DNA from: DATFDN01 sp963756545
GTDB lineage: Bacteria; Pseudomonadota; Alphaproteobacteria; Acetobacterales; Acetobacteraceae
Assembly (NCBI GenBank): GCA_963756545.1
Contig: CAVWNY010000008.1
Location: 62,001 to 126,000, forward strand
Direction: 5' to 3'
Length of the DNA stretch: 64,000 nucleotides
Each line of letters begins with the position of its first letter. Position 1 is the first letter of the stretch. Below are positions 53,185 to 61,415 of the stretch, one piece after another. Below the pieces are notes generated by a model. It did no database searches, had not been told where the DNA came from, and worked only from the letters and a program-made list of their open reading frames with translations. Position numbers and translations under genes: made by a program.

Positions 53185-56125
53185 CAAGCCGCGCTCCCGT
53201 GGGATCGTAGGAGACGGGGCTTACGACACGCGCGGCGACGGCCCCCGCCGGCATCGGCACGAACACCGTCTCCCCCATGCGCGCGCGGCCGTCGGCGAGC
53301 AGCGCGAGGGCGATCGAACGGCCGAGGGTCGCGCTACGATAGGACGAGGTGACGTGGCCATCGGCACGCGTGCCGGCCGATGGGGCGGGCTCCGTGGTGA
53401 TCTGCGCGCCCTCGTCCAGCACCGTGGCTGGATCGTCGGTCAACAGCCCGACCAGCTGCATCCGCCCGGGCGCCATGATATCGGGCCGGGCGAGCGAGCG
53501 CTTGCCCACGAAATCGCGCTTGGTGCGCCCGATCGCCCAGCCGAGGCCGAGATCGTCGGGCGTCACCGTGCCGTCGGTCTCCTGGCCCACGACGATGTAG
53601 CCCTTCTCGGCCCGCAGGGCGTGCATCGCTTCGGTGCCATAGGGCGTAATGCCGTGCGGCTGGCCGCTTTCCCAGACCGCGTCCCAGACGGGCCGGGCGT
53701 GCCCGGCCGGGACGTTGATCTCGAAGCCAAGCTCGCCCGTGAAGCTCACCCGGAACAGACGCGTCCTGACGCCGCATATCCGTCCCTCGGCGACGCTCAT
53801 ATGCGGAAAGGCGGCGGGCGACAGATCGATGTCCTCGATCAGGGGGGTGATGATGTCGCGCGCACGGGGTCCCTGCACGGCGATCACCGCCCACTGCTCC
53901 GTCACCGAGGTCAGCCAGCAGCGCAAGTCGGCGAACTCCGTTTGCAGGAAGTCCTCCATGTGCGCCAGGACGTGCGCCGCCCCGGACGTCGTCGTGGTCA
54001 CGTGGAAGCGGTCGGGAGCGAGCCGGCCGACGACGCCGTCATCCATCACGAAGCCGGCCTCGTTGAGCATGACGCCGTAGCGGCATCGGCCCGGTGCCAG
54101 CTTGCTCCATGCATTGACGTAGAGGCGGTTCAGGAACTCCGCCGCGTCCGGTCCCACCACCTCGATCTTGCCGAGGGTCGAGCCATCGAACAGGCCGGCG
54201 GCGCCTCGCACCGCGCGGCATTCGCGGGCAACCGCGTCCTCCGCGGTCTCGCCGTGGTGAGGGAAGTGGTGCGCGCGCTTCCACTGTCCGACATCCTCGA
54301 AAACCGCGCCGCGCGAAGCCGCCCAATCGTGCATGGGCGTGCGGCGGACCGGGTCGAACAGCGTGCCGCGCGAATGCCCGGCGAAGGTGCCGAAGGTGAC
54401 GGGCGTATAGGGCGTACGGAAGGTCGTCAGCCCGACTTGCGGCATCGGCCGCGCGAGCGCATCGGCGGCGATGGCGAGGGCGTTCATGTTGGACGTCTTG
54501 CCCTGATCCGTCGCCATCCCCGTCGTGGTGTAGCGCTTCACATGCTCGATCGAGCGAAAGCCCTCGCGCACCGCGAGCGCGATGTCGCCGACTTTGACGT
54601 CGTTCTGGAAATCGACGAATGCCTTGCCGAGGGCGGTCCCGGGAACGGCGCCATGAAAGCCGCCGGAGGGAACGATCTCGCCCTCGACGCGAGGGGCCGG
54701 CCGCGCGGCGGAGACGCCGGCGGCGCGGGCACCCGCCGCGTGTCCGTCGGCGAGGCACGCGGCGAGGCCAGCGAGACCTCGGCAGGCGCCGGCGCAAGAC
54801 TGGTCCTGCGCGGGCTCGCCGGGCAGGAAGACCTGTCGCTCGGCGTCGAAAACCAGCTTGCCACGCGACTGCGAGAACAGATGCAGCGACGGCGTCCATC
54901 CGCCCGCCATCAGCAGCAGGTCGCATGACACGCGTTCGACCGGACCGCCGCCCCGGGGCATCAGTTCCACGTTGCGGACGCGCCAGCGACCGGCGGTGTT
55001 GACAACGACGGTGGACGCACGGACGGGCAGGTCGGCCGTATCGCATCCGGGCGCGTCGCGCAGCTCCGCCACCGCCGCGATCTCGACGCCCGCGCCCGCG
55101 AGATCGCGCGCGGCGGCGTAGCCGCTGTCATCGGCGGTGAACAGGACCGCGCGCGTCCCCGGCTTGACCGCCCAGCGATTGGCGAAGCTCCGCGCCGCCC
55201 CCGCCAGCATCACGCCCGGTCGGTCATTGCCGCCGAACACCAGCGGCCGTTCGATCGCGCCCGTCGCGAGCACGACTTGCCCGGCGCGCACCTTCCATAG
55301 CCTCTCCCGCGCATGTCCAGGCGCGGGCCGCGCGAGATGGTCGGTGAGGCGTTCGGCAAGGCCGACGAAGTTCTGCGCGAAATAGCCGAAGGCCGTCGTC
55401 CGGGGCAGGATCGTCACGTTCGACCGGGCGGCGAGCGCGGCCAGGGCACGCGCGAGCCAGGCCGCGGCCGGAGCGCCGTCGATCGTCACCTCGCCGTCGG
55501 CGAGCAATCCGCCGCCGCATTCGGATTGCTCGTCCACGAGCATCACCCGCGCGCCGTTCGCCGAAGCCGCCAGCGCCGCCGCGATCCCGGCCGCGCCCGC
55601 GCCGACCACGAGTACCTCGCAGAACGCATAACGCTGCGTGTAGATGTCGGGATCGGGTTCGGTCGGCGCGCTGCCGAGGCCGGCGGCGCGGCGGATCATC
55701 GGCTCATAGACTTTGTGCCAGGCGCCGCCCGGCCCCATGAAGGTCTTGTAGTAGAAGCCCGCGCCCAGCAGCGGCGCGGCCACGTTGCCGGCGGCGCCGA
55801 CATCGAACCACAGCATCGGAAAGCGGTTCTGGCTGGAGGCGGTCAGCCCGTCGTACAGCTCGACCTGGGTGGCGCGCAGATTGGGCGTGCGCCGCGCGCC
55901 GGCGCCGACCGAGACGAGCACGTTCGGCTCCTCCGCGCCGGCGGCGACCGGACCGCGCGGGCGGTGGTACTTGAACGATCGGCCCATGAGGTGAACGCCG
56001 CTGGCGAGCAGCGCGGAGGCCAGCGTGTCGCCGGGATGGCCGGTGTAGCCGCAGCCGTCGAAGCGAAAGCGCAGGACCGCGGAGCGGTCGATGCGTCCGC
56101 CTTGCGCCAGCCGAAAGGAGGTCAC
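53177..56125 (-). CDS. soxA: Sarcosine oxidase alpha subunit
   Basis: A 982-residue subunit. The N-terminal ~100 residues are a 2Fe-2S-ferredoxin-like fold without the iron cysteines (FRFDGCGYTGHPGDTLASALLASGVHLMGRSFKYHRPRG). An FAD/NAD-binding flavoprotein part follows (LVVGAGAAGIAAALAASANGARVMLVDEQ; VVLATGAIERPLVFGGNDRPGVMLAGAA). The C-terminal ~400 residues are GCV-T like, folate-binding (AVRGAAGLFDGSTLGKIEVVGPDAAEFLNRLYVN; SFTGELGFEINVPAG). It transfers the methylene group to tetrahydrofolate. GTG at 56125 overlaps the stop of soxD (GTGA). Length and order match soxBDAG operons. The family acts on sarcosine and other N-methyl amines; the native substrate here is not proven. Confidence 0.95.
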   Translation of the reverse strand: MTSFRLAQGGRIDRSAVLRFRFDGCGYTGHPGDTLASALLASGVHLMGRSFKYHRPRGPVAAGAEEPNVLVSVGAGARRTPNLRATQVELYDGLTASSQNRFPMLWFDVGAAGNVAAPLLGAGFYYKTFMGPGGAWHKVYEPMIRRAAGLGSAPTEPDPDIYTQRYAFCEVLVVGAGAAGIAAALAASANGARVMLVDEQSECGGGLLADGEVTIDGAPAAAWLARALAALAARSNVTILPRTTAFGYFAQNFVGLAERLTDHLARPAPGHARERLWKVRAGQVVLATGAIERPLVFGGNDRPGVMLAGAARSFANRWAVKPGTRAVLFTADDSGYAAARDLAGAGVEIAAVAELRDAPGCDTADLPVRASTVVVNTAGRWRVRNVELMPRGGGPVERVSCDLLLMAGGWTPSLHLFSQSRGKLVFDAERQVFLPGEPAQDQSCAGACRGLAGLAACLADGHAAGARAAGVSAARPAPRVEGEIVPSGGFHGAVPGTALGKAFVDFQNDVKVGDIALAVREGFRSIEHVKRYTTTGMATDQGKTSNMNALAIAADALARPMPQVGLTTFRTPYTPVTFGTFAGHSRGTLFDPVRRTPMHDWAASRGAVFEDVGQWKRAHHFPHHGETAEDAVARECRAVRGAAGLFDGSTLGKIEVVGPDAAEFLNRLYVNAWSKLAPGRCRYGVMLNEAGFVMDDGVVGRLAPDRFHVTTTTSGAAHVLAHMEDFLQTEFADLRCWLTSVTEQWAVIAVQGPRARDIITPLIEDIDLSPAAFPHMSVAEGRICGVRTRLFRVSFTGELGFEINVPAGHARPVWDAVWESGQPHGITPYGTEAMHALRAEKGYIVVGQETDGTVTPDDLGLGWAIGRTKRDFVGKRSLARPDIMAPGRMQLVGLLTDDPATVLDEGAQITTEPAPSAGTRADGHVTSSYRSATLGRSIALALLADGRARMGETVFVPMPAGAVAARVVSPVSYDPTGARLDG

Positions 56126-56409
56126 GGGCGATCCAGCGCCGGACGCGGCGCGCCCGCCGGATAGGTGGCGAGCAGCCGGTCCGTCACGGTATGGCGGATC
56201 GCGTTGAAATACCGTCCGCACCCATGCGTATGGCGCCAACGCTCGGCGTGCTGGCCCTTGGGATTGGCGCGCCAGTAGAGATAGTCGGCCCATTCCTCGT
56301 CGCTCGCGGCCAAGGGGTCGGACGGCCGCGCGACATGCGCCTCCCCGGCGTGGCGGAACTCGATTTCCGGGCGGTCCATCTCGCAATAGGGGCAGCGGAT
56401 CAGCAGCAT
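56122..56409 (-). CDS. soxD: Sarcosine oxidase delta subunit
   Basis: A 95-residue zinc-binding subunit. CPYCEMDRPEIEFRHAGEAH starts it, with the zinc Cys pair, and HTHGCGRYFNAIRHTVTDRLLATY continues it, with the further Cys/His; this is the standard SoxD pattern. It lies between soxB (8 bases after it) and soxA (overlap 4 bases). Confidence 0.95.
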   Translation of the reverse strand: MLLIRCPYCEMDRPEIEFRHAGEAHVARPSDPLAASDEEWADYLYWRANPKGQHAERWRHTHGCGRYFNAIRHTVTDRLLATYPAGAPRPALDRP

Positions 56410-56417
56410 GGGCGGTC

Positions 56418-57671
56418 CTAATGCGCGACGGCCGCGGCGGCGGCCTCGTCGATGAGGCGCCCGGTGCGGAAGCGATCAAGCGTGAAGGGAGCGTTGATCG
56501 GATGCGGCGCGCCGGTCGCGACCGTATGGGCGAAAACGTGGCCGGACCCGGGCGTCGCCTTGAAGCCGCCAGTGCCCCAGCCGCAATTGACGAACAGCCC
56601 CGGCACCGGCGTCAGCCCGATGATCGGCGAGCGGTCGGGCGAGAGATCGACGATGCCGCCCCAGTTGCGGAGCATCCGCAGCCGGCGGACGGTGGGAAAC
56701 AGCTCGCAGATTGCGTCGAGCGTGTTGCCGGAGATGTGCAGCGCGCCGGTCTGGCTGTATGACGTGTAGGCGTCTGTGCCGGCGCCGATCACCATCTCGC
56801 CTTTGTCGGACTGCGACATGTAGGCGTGGATCGTGTTCGACATGACGACGCAGGGCATCGCCGGCTTCACAGGCTCCGACACCAGCGCCTGCAACGGGAA
56901 GCTTTCAAGCGGCATTCGCACGCCGGCCATTTGCATGAGCACGCTCGTGTGGCCGGCGGCGGCCACGCCGATCTTCGGGGTGCGGATGGCGCCGCGCGTT
57001 GTCTCCAGCCCCTCGACCGCGCCGGAGGGGCCGCGGCGGATCGCCGTGACCTCGCAGTTCTCCACGATGTCCACCCCAAGCGCGTCGGCGCCGCGCGCGA
57101 ACCCCCAGGCGACCGCGTCGTGGCGCGCTGTGCCGCCGCGCCGTTGCAGCGCCGCGCCGAGCACCGGGTAGCGGATGTCGAGGGAGACGTTGAGGATCGG
57201 GCAGAACGCCTTCGCCTGGTCCGGGGTTAGCCATTCGTTGTCGATCCCGGCGAGCCGGTTCGCATGGATGTGGCGCTTCGAGACCAGCACGTCGTGATGG
57301 TTGTGCGCGAGCATCATCACGCCGCGCGGCGAGTACATGACGTTGTAGTTCAGCTCCCGCGACAATCCCTCCCAGAGCTTGAGGGCATGTTCATAGAGGC
57401 GCGCGCTCTCGTGCCAGAGATAGTTGGAGCGGATGATGGTCGTGTTGCGCCCGGTGTTGCCGCCGCCGAGCCAGCCCTTCTCCACCACGGCGATGTTTCC
57501 CATCCCGTGCTCCTTGGCCATGTAGTAGGCGGTTGCCAGCCCATGGCCGCCGCCGCCGACGATCACGGCGTCATAGGACGGCTTCGGCGCGGCCTCCCGC
57601 CATTGCTCCGGCCACTCGCGGTTGCCGGACAGGGCGTTGCGGACGACGGAGGCGAAGGAGAAGCGCGCCAC
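56418..57671 (-). CDS. soxB: Sarcosine oxidase beta subunit
   Basis: A 417-residue FAD/FMN-dependent amine oxidase subunit. DAVIVGGGGHGLATAYYMAK is the dinucleotide motif, GWLGGGNTGRNTTIIRSNY is the family block, and RHDAVAWG holds H184, corresponding to the His that binds FMN covalently in characterised enzymes. C-terminal GTGGFKATPGSG completes the pattern. A longer frame begins at 57707, but its first codons lie in the operator palindrome; I choose the GTG at 57671 (VARFSFASVVRNALSG), because family members begin with RFS.xxxLRNALxG. It is the first gene of soxBDAG. It oxidises the N-methyl substrate and passes the methylene to soxA. Confidence 0.93.
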   Translation of the reverse strand: MARFSFASVVRNALSGNREWPEQWREAAPKPSYDAVIVGGGGHGLATAYYMAKEHGMGNIAVVEKGWLGGGNTGRNTTIIRSNYLWHESARLYEHALKLWEGLSRELNYNVMYSPRGVMMLAHNHHDVLVSKRHIHANRLAGIDNEWLTPDQAKAFCPILNVSLDIRYPVLGAALQRRGGTARHDAVAWGFARGADALGVDIVENCEVTAIRRGPSGAVEGLETTRGAIRTPKIGVAAAGHTSVLMQMAGVRMPLESFPLQALVSEPVKPAMPCVVMSNTIHAYMSQSDKGEMVIGAGTDAYTSYSQTGALHISGNTLDAICELFPTVRRLRMLRNWGGIVDLSPDRSPIIGLTPVPGLFVNCGWGTGGFKATPGSGHVFAHTVATGAPHPINAPFTLDRFRTGRLIDEAAAAAVAH

Positions 57672-57692
57672 GGGCAGGTGGACTCCGAACGG

Positions 57693-57706
57693 TGCATTCG
57701 AATGCA
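57693..57706. promoter_or_regulatory. Operator site 3 (LacI-type palindrome) next to soxB
   Basis: TGCATTCGAATGCA, the 14-base perfect palindrome, 22 bases upstream of the proposed soxB start. If the longer soxB frame were used, its first codons (MHSNA) would be inside this palindrome, which supports the shorter start. Confidence 0.85.
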
Positions 57707-57750
57707 TCGAGCATGATCTCGGCTGGACTCAGGAATGTCAACCAGGTTGC

Positions 57751-57762
57751 GCATTCGAATGC
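57751..57762. promoter_or_regulatory. Operator site 4 (LacI-type palindrome) between soxB and SnoaL 2
   Basis: GCATTCGAATGC, 12-base core palindrome, 57 bases centre-to-centre from site 3 and about 39 bases before SnoaL 2. Two sites in one divergent region would allow looping by a dimer-of-dimers repressor. Confidence 0.8.
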
Positions 57763-57800
57763 TGCCGCTATGGTCGCTGCCCTGTTCCAACGAGGTCGCC

Positions 57801-58790
57801 ATGTCCCCGAAGCTTGGCCAATACGCCGATGTTCCGGATTTCATCTACGGAATCACGCGCGAGATCTGGGAGGATCGCGGGATTGGGGGCAAGCTCGAGC
57901 GCTACTACGCACCCGACGTGCTGGTCCGCGCACCGACCGGGCTAACCGCCAGCAACGCCGGCGTGACCGCGCAGACGTTGCAGACCCTGCACCAATTCCC
58001 CGACCGCCAACTGGTCGGCGAGGACGTGATCTGGAGCGACGGGGGCGACGGCTCGTTCCTGTCGTCGCACCGGCTCAGCTCGGTCATGCGCCACCAGGGC
58101 GACGGCAGCTATGGCGAGGCGACCGGACAGCTGGTGCGATCCCGGATCATTGCCGATTGCTGGGTCGTGGACACGGTGGTCACGGAGGAATGGCTGGTGC
58201 GCGACCAGGCTAGCTTCGCCCGCTGCCTCGGAATGGAACCGCGCGAGCTCGCACGGCAGATGGTGGATGACGATCTCCGGCGCGGCCTGCCAATCGGCTT
58301 CTACCTGCCCGAGCATGACCGGCCTGGACGCTATCGGCCCGTCGTGCAGGAGGCTCCCGAGGTGGAACTCTATACGAACGGGTATCGCCGTCTGTGGCAC
58401 CTCAAGGAGACCGCGGCGGTTCGCGACCTCTATTTCCATGGCGCCAACCTCTTCGCTCCCGGCGGGGAGATTTTCCGTGGGCACATGGACATCGACCGCT
58501 TCTATCTCGGCTATCTCGCGTCCTTCCCGGATGCCGAACTCACCATAGCCAGCGCCACGATCAACCGCGACCCCGGCCAACCGACACGCATCGCCCTGCG
58601 CTGGGCGCTGCGCGGCACGCACTCCGGCTTCGGGCATTTCGGCCCGCCGAGCGGCGCGCCGATCCATGTGATGGGGATCAGTCATGCGCACGTCGTGAAT
58701 GGCCGCATCAGCTTCGAGTGGATCGTCACGGACGAGGTGTCGATCTGGAAGCAGATCATCGCGCACACCGAAAACCATGCCGCTCAGTAG
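57801..58790 (+). CDS. SnoaL/NTF2-like protein 2 (two domains)
   Basis: A 329-residue paralogue of SnoaL 1. Domain 1: FIYGITREIWEDRGIGGKLERYYAPDVLVRAPTG, LVGEDVIWSDGG, SSHRLSSVMRHQGDGSYGEATG and EEWLVRDQASF. Domain 2 (about 205-325): VELYTNGYRRLWHLKETAAVRDLYFHGANLFAPGG, LASFPDAELTIASATIN, ALRWALRGTHSGFGHFGPPSG and FEWIVTDEVSIWKQI. Sites 3 and 4 lie upstream. The GAGG ribosome-binding site sets the start at 57801. The function is unknown. Both paralogues keep polar residues (His and Asp in SSHR and LVRD) that could line a cavity. Confidence 0.85.
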   Translation: MSPKLGQYADVPDFIYGITREIWEDRGIGGKLERYYAPDVLVRAPTGLTASNAGVTAQTLQTLHQFPDRQLVGEDVIWSDGGDGSFLSSHRLSSVMRHQGDGSYGEATGQLVRSRIIADCWVVDTVVTEEWLVRDQASFARCLGMEPRELARQMVDDDLRRGLPIGFYLPEHDRPGRYRPVVQEAPEVELYTNGYRRLWHLKETAAVRDLYFHGANLFAPGGEIFRGHMDIDRFYLGYLASFPDAELTIASATINRDPGQPTRIALRWALRGTHSGFGHFGPPSGAPIHVMGISHAHVVNGRISFEWIVTDEVSIWKQIIAHTENHAAQ

Positions 58791-58948
58791 GAGATCCGTT
58801 GCTGTCGCCGGATCGGTGCGACATCAGCGAGTCTCGGCGGTGTGGCCGAGTTTTGTTGAGGGGCCGCCAGTTGCCGCGGGATCTGGAAGGGAGCGCCCTC
58901 TCCGCCCGATCGCCGTTTTAGGATGCGCACTCTGCCCCTCCACGCCTT

Positions 58949-61402
58949 TCACCAGCCGTCGACACATGGCCGCTTCTTACCGGTGCGCGCCGGTTCCGGC
59001 GGGACCGAGCGTAGGCCCGCGGCGATCCAGCGGCGCGTTTCCGCCGGGTCGATCACATCATCCACGCCGAAGCCCGTGGCCTGATTGATCGCCCGGCCGC
59101 GTTCGTACAGCTCGGCGACCATGCGTTCATAGGCGGCGCGGCGCTCGGCGGGATCGTCGATCGCCTCCAGCTCCTTGCGGCGGCCGAGCTTGACCTGGCC
59201 CTCCAGGCCCATGCCGCCGAACTCGCCGGTGGGCCACGCGATCGAGAACACGCCGACGCGCATCCCGCCGCCGATCATGGCGAGCTTGCCGAGGCCGTAG
59301 GATTTGCGGATGCACACCATGAACACCGGCACGGTCAGGTTGGCGCCGATCAGGTAGCTGCGGCAGCAATGGCGTACGAGCGCGGTCTTTTCCGCCTCCG
59401 GTCCGACCATGTTGCCGGGATTGTCGTTCAGCGACAGCAGCGGAATGTCGTGCGCGTCGCAAAGCTGCATGAACCGCGCCGCCTTGTCCGCGGCATCGGC
59501 GTCGATCGCACCGCCGAGATGGCGGGGATTGTTGGCGATCACCCCGAGCGGGCGGCCCTCGACGCGGATCAGCGCTGAGATCATGCCGAGACCGAAGCCG
59601 CTGCGGATCTCCAGGACGGAACCTTCATCGGCCAGGACCCCGATCAGCGCGCGCATGTCATAGCCGCGCAGCCGGTCCTCCGGCACGATATGCCGCAACT
59701 TGCGCTGGTCCGCGCAGGACCATTCCGATACGCGCCCCTGGAAATAGGCCATGTATTTCTTGGCGACCGCGACTGCCTCCGGCTCGTCACGGACGACGAT
59801 GTCCACCACGCCGTTCGGCACCTGGACGCTCATGGGGCCGACTTCCTCCGGCCTGAACACGCCAAGGCCTCCGCCCTCGATCATCGCCGGGCCCGCCATG
59901 CCGATCGTGCAGTCCTCGGTGGCGATGATGACATCGCAGCAGCCGAGCAGCACGGCGTTCCCTGCAAAACAGCGCCGCGAGGCGATTCCGATCAACGGCA
60001 CAAGGCCCGACAGCACGGGGAACTTGTTGAACGTTTCCACCTCGACGGCGGCGCTGGTGTCGGTGTCGCTGCCGCGCCCGCCGCCGCCCTCGGCGAACAG
60101 CACGACGGGGAGCCGAAGCTTCTCCGCAAGCTCGAACATCCGGTCCTGCTTGATATGCCCCATGCGGCCCTGCGTGCCGGCATAGACGGTGTAATCGTAG
60201 GAAACGACGATAGCGCGGCTCTTCTCTTCGGGGAACCGGTCGCCGTTGATGGTGGCAAGGCCCATGATCAGTCCGTCAGCGGGCAATTCCTCGATCAGTT
60301 GGTCCATGGTGCGGATGGACCGTCGCGCGGCGACCACCATCCTTCCGTATTCCACGAAAGATCCCGGATCGACGAGATCGGCGATGTTCTCCCGCGCAGT
60401 GCGCTGGCCAGTGGCGCGGCGGCGTTCCACCGCCTTCGGGCGCGCCTCGTCGGTGGTGCGCCGCGCCCGCTCCAGCACGGAAGCGAGGTCGGGGCGGATA
60501 AAGGACGGATCGATTTCCTGGGCCGCGCCTACGCCGCCGCCCGCAACATCCGCCGGTTCGACGAACAGCAACGCCGCGCCCTCGAACACAGTATCGCCGA
60601 GGGCGACGGACATGGCGCGCACGATGCCCCCGGCTTCCGCGGTGACGCCGTGCTGCATCTTCATCGCTTCCATCACGAGCACTTCCTGCCCGGCGCGCAC
60701 CTCGTCGCCGACGCCGACGGCAAGCGAAACGATGGTCCCCTGCATCGGCGCCCGCAGGGCTACTGTGCCCTCCGGCCCGTTGATCTCCGACGCAACTTCG
60801 TCTTCGTCCGCGTCATCCCTGCCGGCCGCTTCCTGGCCGTATCGCACAACTGCCAGCGGATCGAGCGGGTCCACCTTCGCCCCGGCCAGCTTCGTCGCCG
60901 ACGCCCCGCCGCCGGACGGCTCGAACCATCGGCGCGCCGACTGCGCCTCACCGGACAGCAGGCGTTCGGCGTACTCCTCGACGAAGCGGGTGTGCGCCGC
61001 GCCGGACAGAAAATCCGGGTCGCGCAGGATGGATTGCAGGAACGGAATATTGGTCGGCACGCCGGCAATGCGGAACTCGGCGAGCGCCCGCCGCGCTTTC
61101 GCCGCCGCGTCCTCCAGCCGTCCGGAGGCGGCATGGACGATCACCTTGGCAAGCAAGGAGTCGAACCGCGGATTGGTGCGATAGCCCGCATAGCCGTAAC
61201 CGTCCACGCGCACGCCATGACCGGATGGCGCCTCATAGGCCGCCAGGATGCCGCCCGTCGGGTGGACGCCGCCGTCCGGCCCCATGCTCTCCAGATTGAC
61301 CCGCGCCTGCACCGCCACCCCGCGCGGGGCCGGAACGTCGGGCTGGCGCAGTCCGAGATCGGCGAGGCGGGCACCTTGCGCGATCTCAAGCTGGAGCCGC
61401 AC
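58949..61402 (-). CDS. Fused biotin-dependent acyl-CoA carboxylase lacking the ATP-grasp (biotin carboxylase N-terminal) part
   Basis: An 817-residue protein. Residues 1-~150 correspond to the C-terminal lobe of biotin carboxylase (ARVNLESM.., GVRVDGYGYAGYRTNPRFDSLLAKVIVH). A BCCP domain follows at about 212-285 with the biotin lysine K248 in VLVMEAMKMQHG. Residues ~300-800 are a full acyl-CoA carboxyltransferase (GHIKQDRMFELAEKLRLPVVLFAEGGGGRG; GGGLGVFRPEEVGPMSVQVPNGVVDI; NDNPGNMVGPEAEKTALVRHC). Fused proteins of this family are about 1100 residues; the missing ~300 are the pre-ATP-grasp and ATP-grasp regions. The open frame upstream lies inside the CoA-transferase gene, so the missing part is not simply hidden by a start choice. 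Starts with GTG at 61402. A free biotin carboxylase could supply the activity; see findings. Confidence 0.85.
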   Translation of the reverse strand: MRLQLEIAQGARLADLGLRQPDVPAPRGVAVQARVNLESMGPDGGVHPTGGILAAYEAPSGHGVRVDGYGYAGYRTNPRFDSLLAKVIVHAASGRLEDAAAKARRALAEFRIAGVPTNIPFLQSILRDPDFLSGAAHTRFVEEYAERLLSGEAQSARRWFEPSGGGASATKLAGAKVDPLDPLAVVRYGQEAAGRDDADEDEVASEINGPEGTVALRAPMQGTIVSLAVGVGDEVRAGQEVLVMEAMKMQHGVTAEAGGIVRAMSVALGDTVFEGAALLFVEPADVAGGGVGAAQEIDPSFIRPDLASVLERARRTTDEARPKAVERRRATGQRTARENIADLVDPGSFVEYGRMVVAARRSIRTMDQLIEELPADGLIMGLATINGDRFPEEKSRAIVVSYDYTVYAGTQGRMGHIKQDRMFELAEKLRLPVVLFAEGGGGRGSDTDTSAAVEVETFNKFPVLSGLVPLIGIASRRCFAGNAVLLGCCDVIIATEDCTIGMAGPAMIEGGGLGVFRPEEVGPMSVQVPNGVVDIVVRDEPEAVAVAKKYMAYFQGRVSEWSCADQRKLRHIVPEDRLRGYDMRALIGVLADEGSVLEIRSGFGLGMISALIRVEGRPLGVIANNPRHLGGAIDADAADKAARFMQLCDAHDIPLLSLNDNPGNMVGPEAEKTALVRHCCRSYLIGANLTVPVFMVCIRKSYGLGKLAMIGGGMRVGVFSIAWPTGEFGGMGLEGQVKLGRRKELEAIDDPAERRAAYERMVAELYERGRAINQATGFGVDDVIDPAETRRWIAAGLRSVPPEPARTGKKRPCVDGW

Positions 61403-61415
61403 GAGATCCAGCCAC

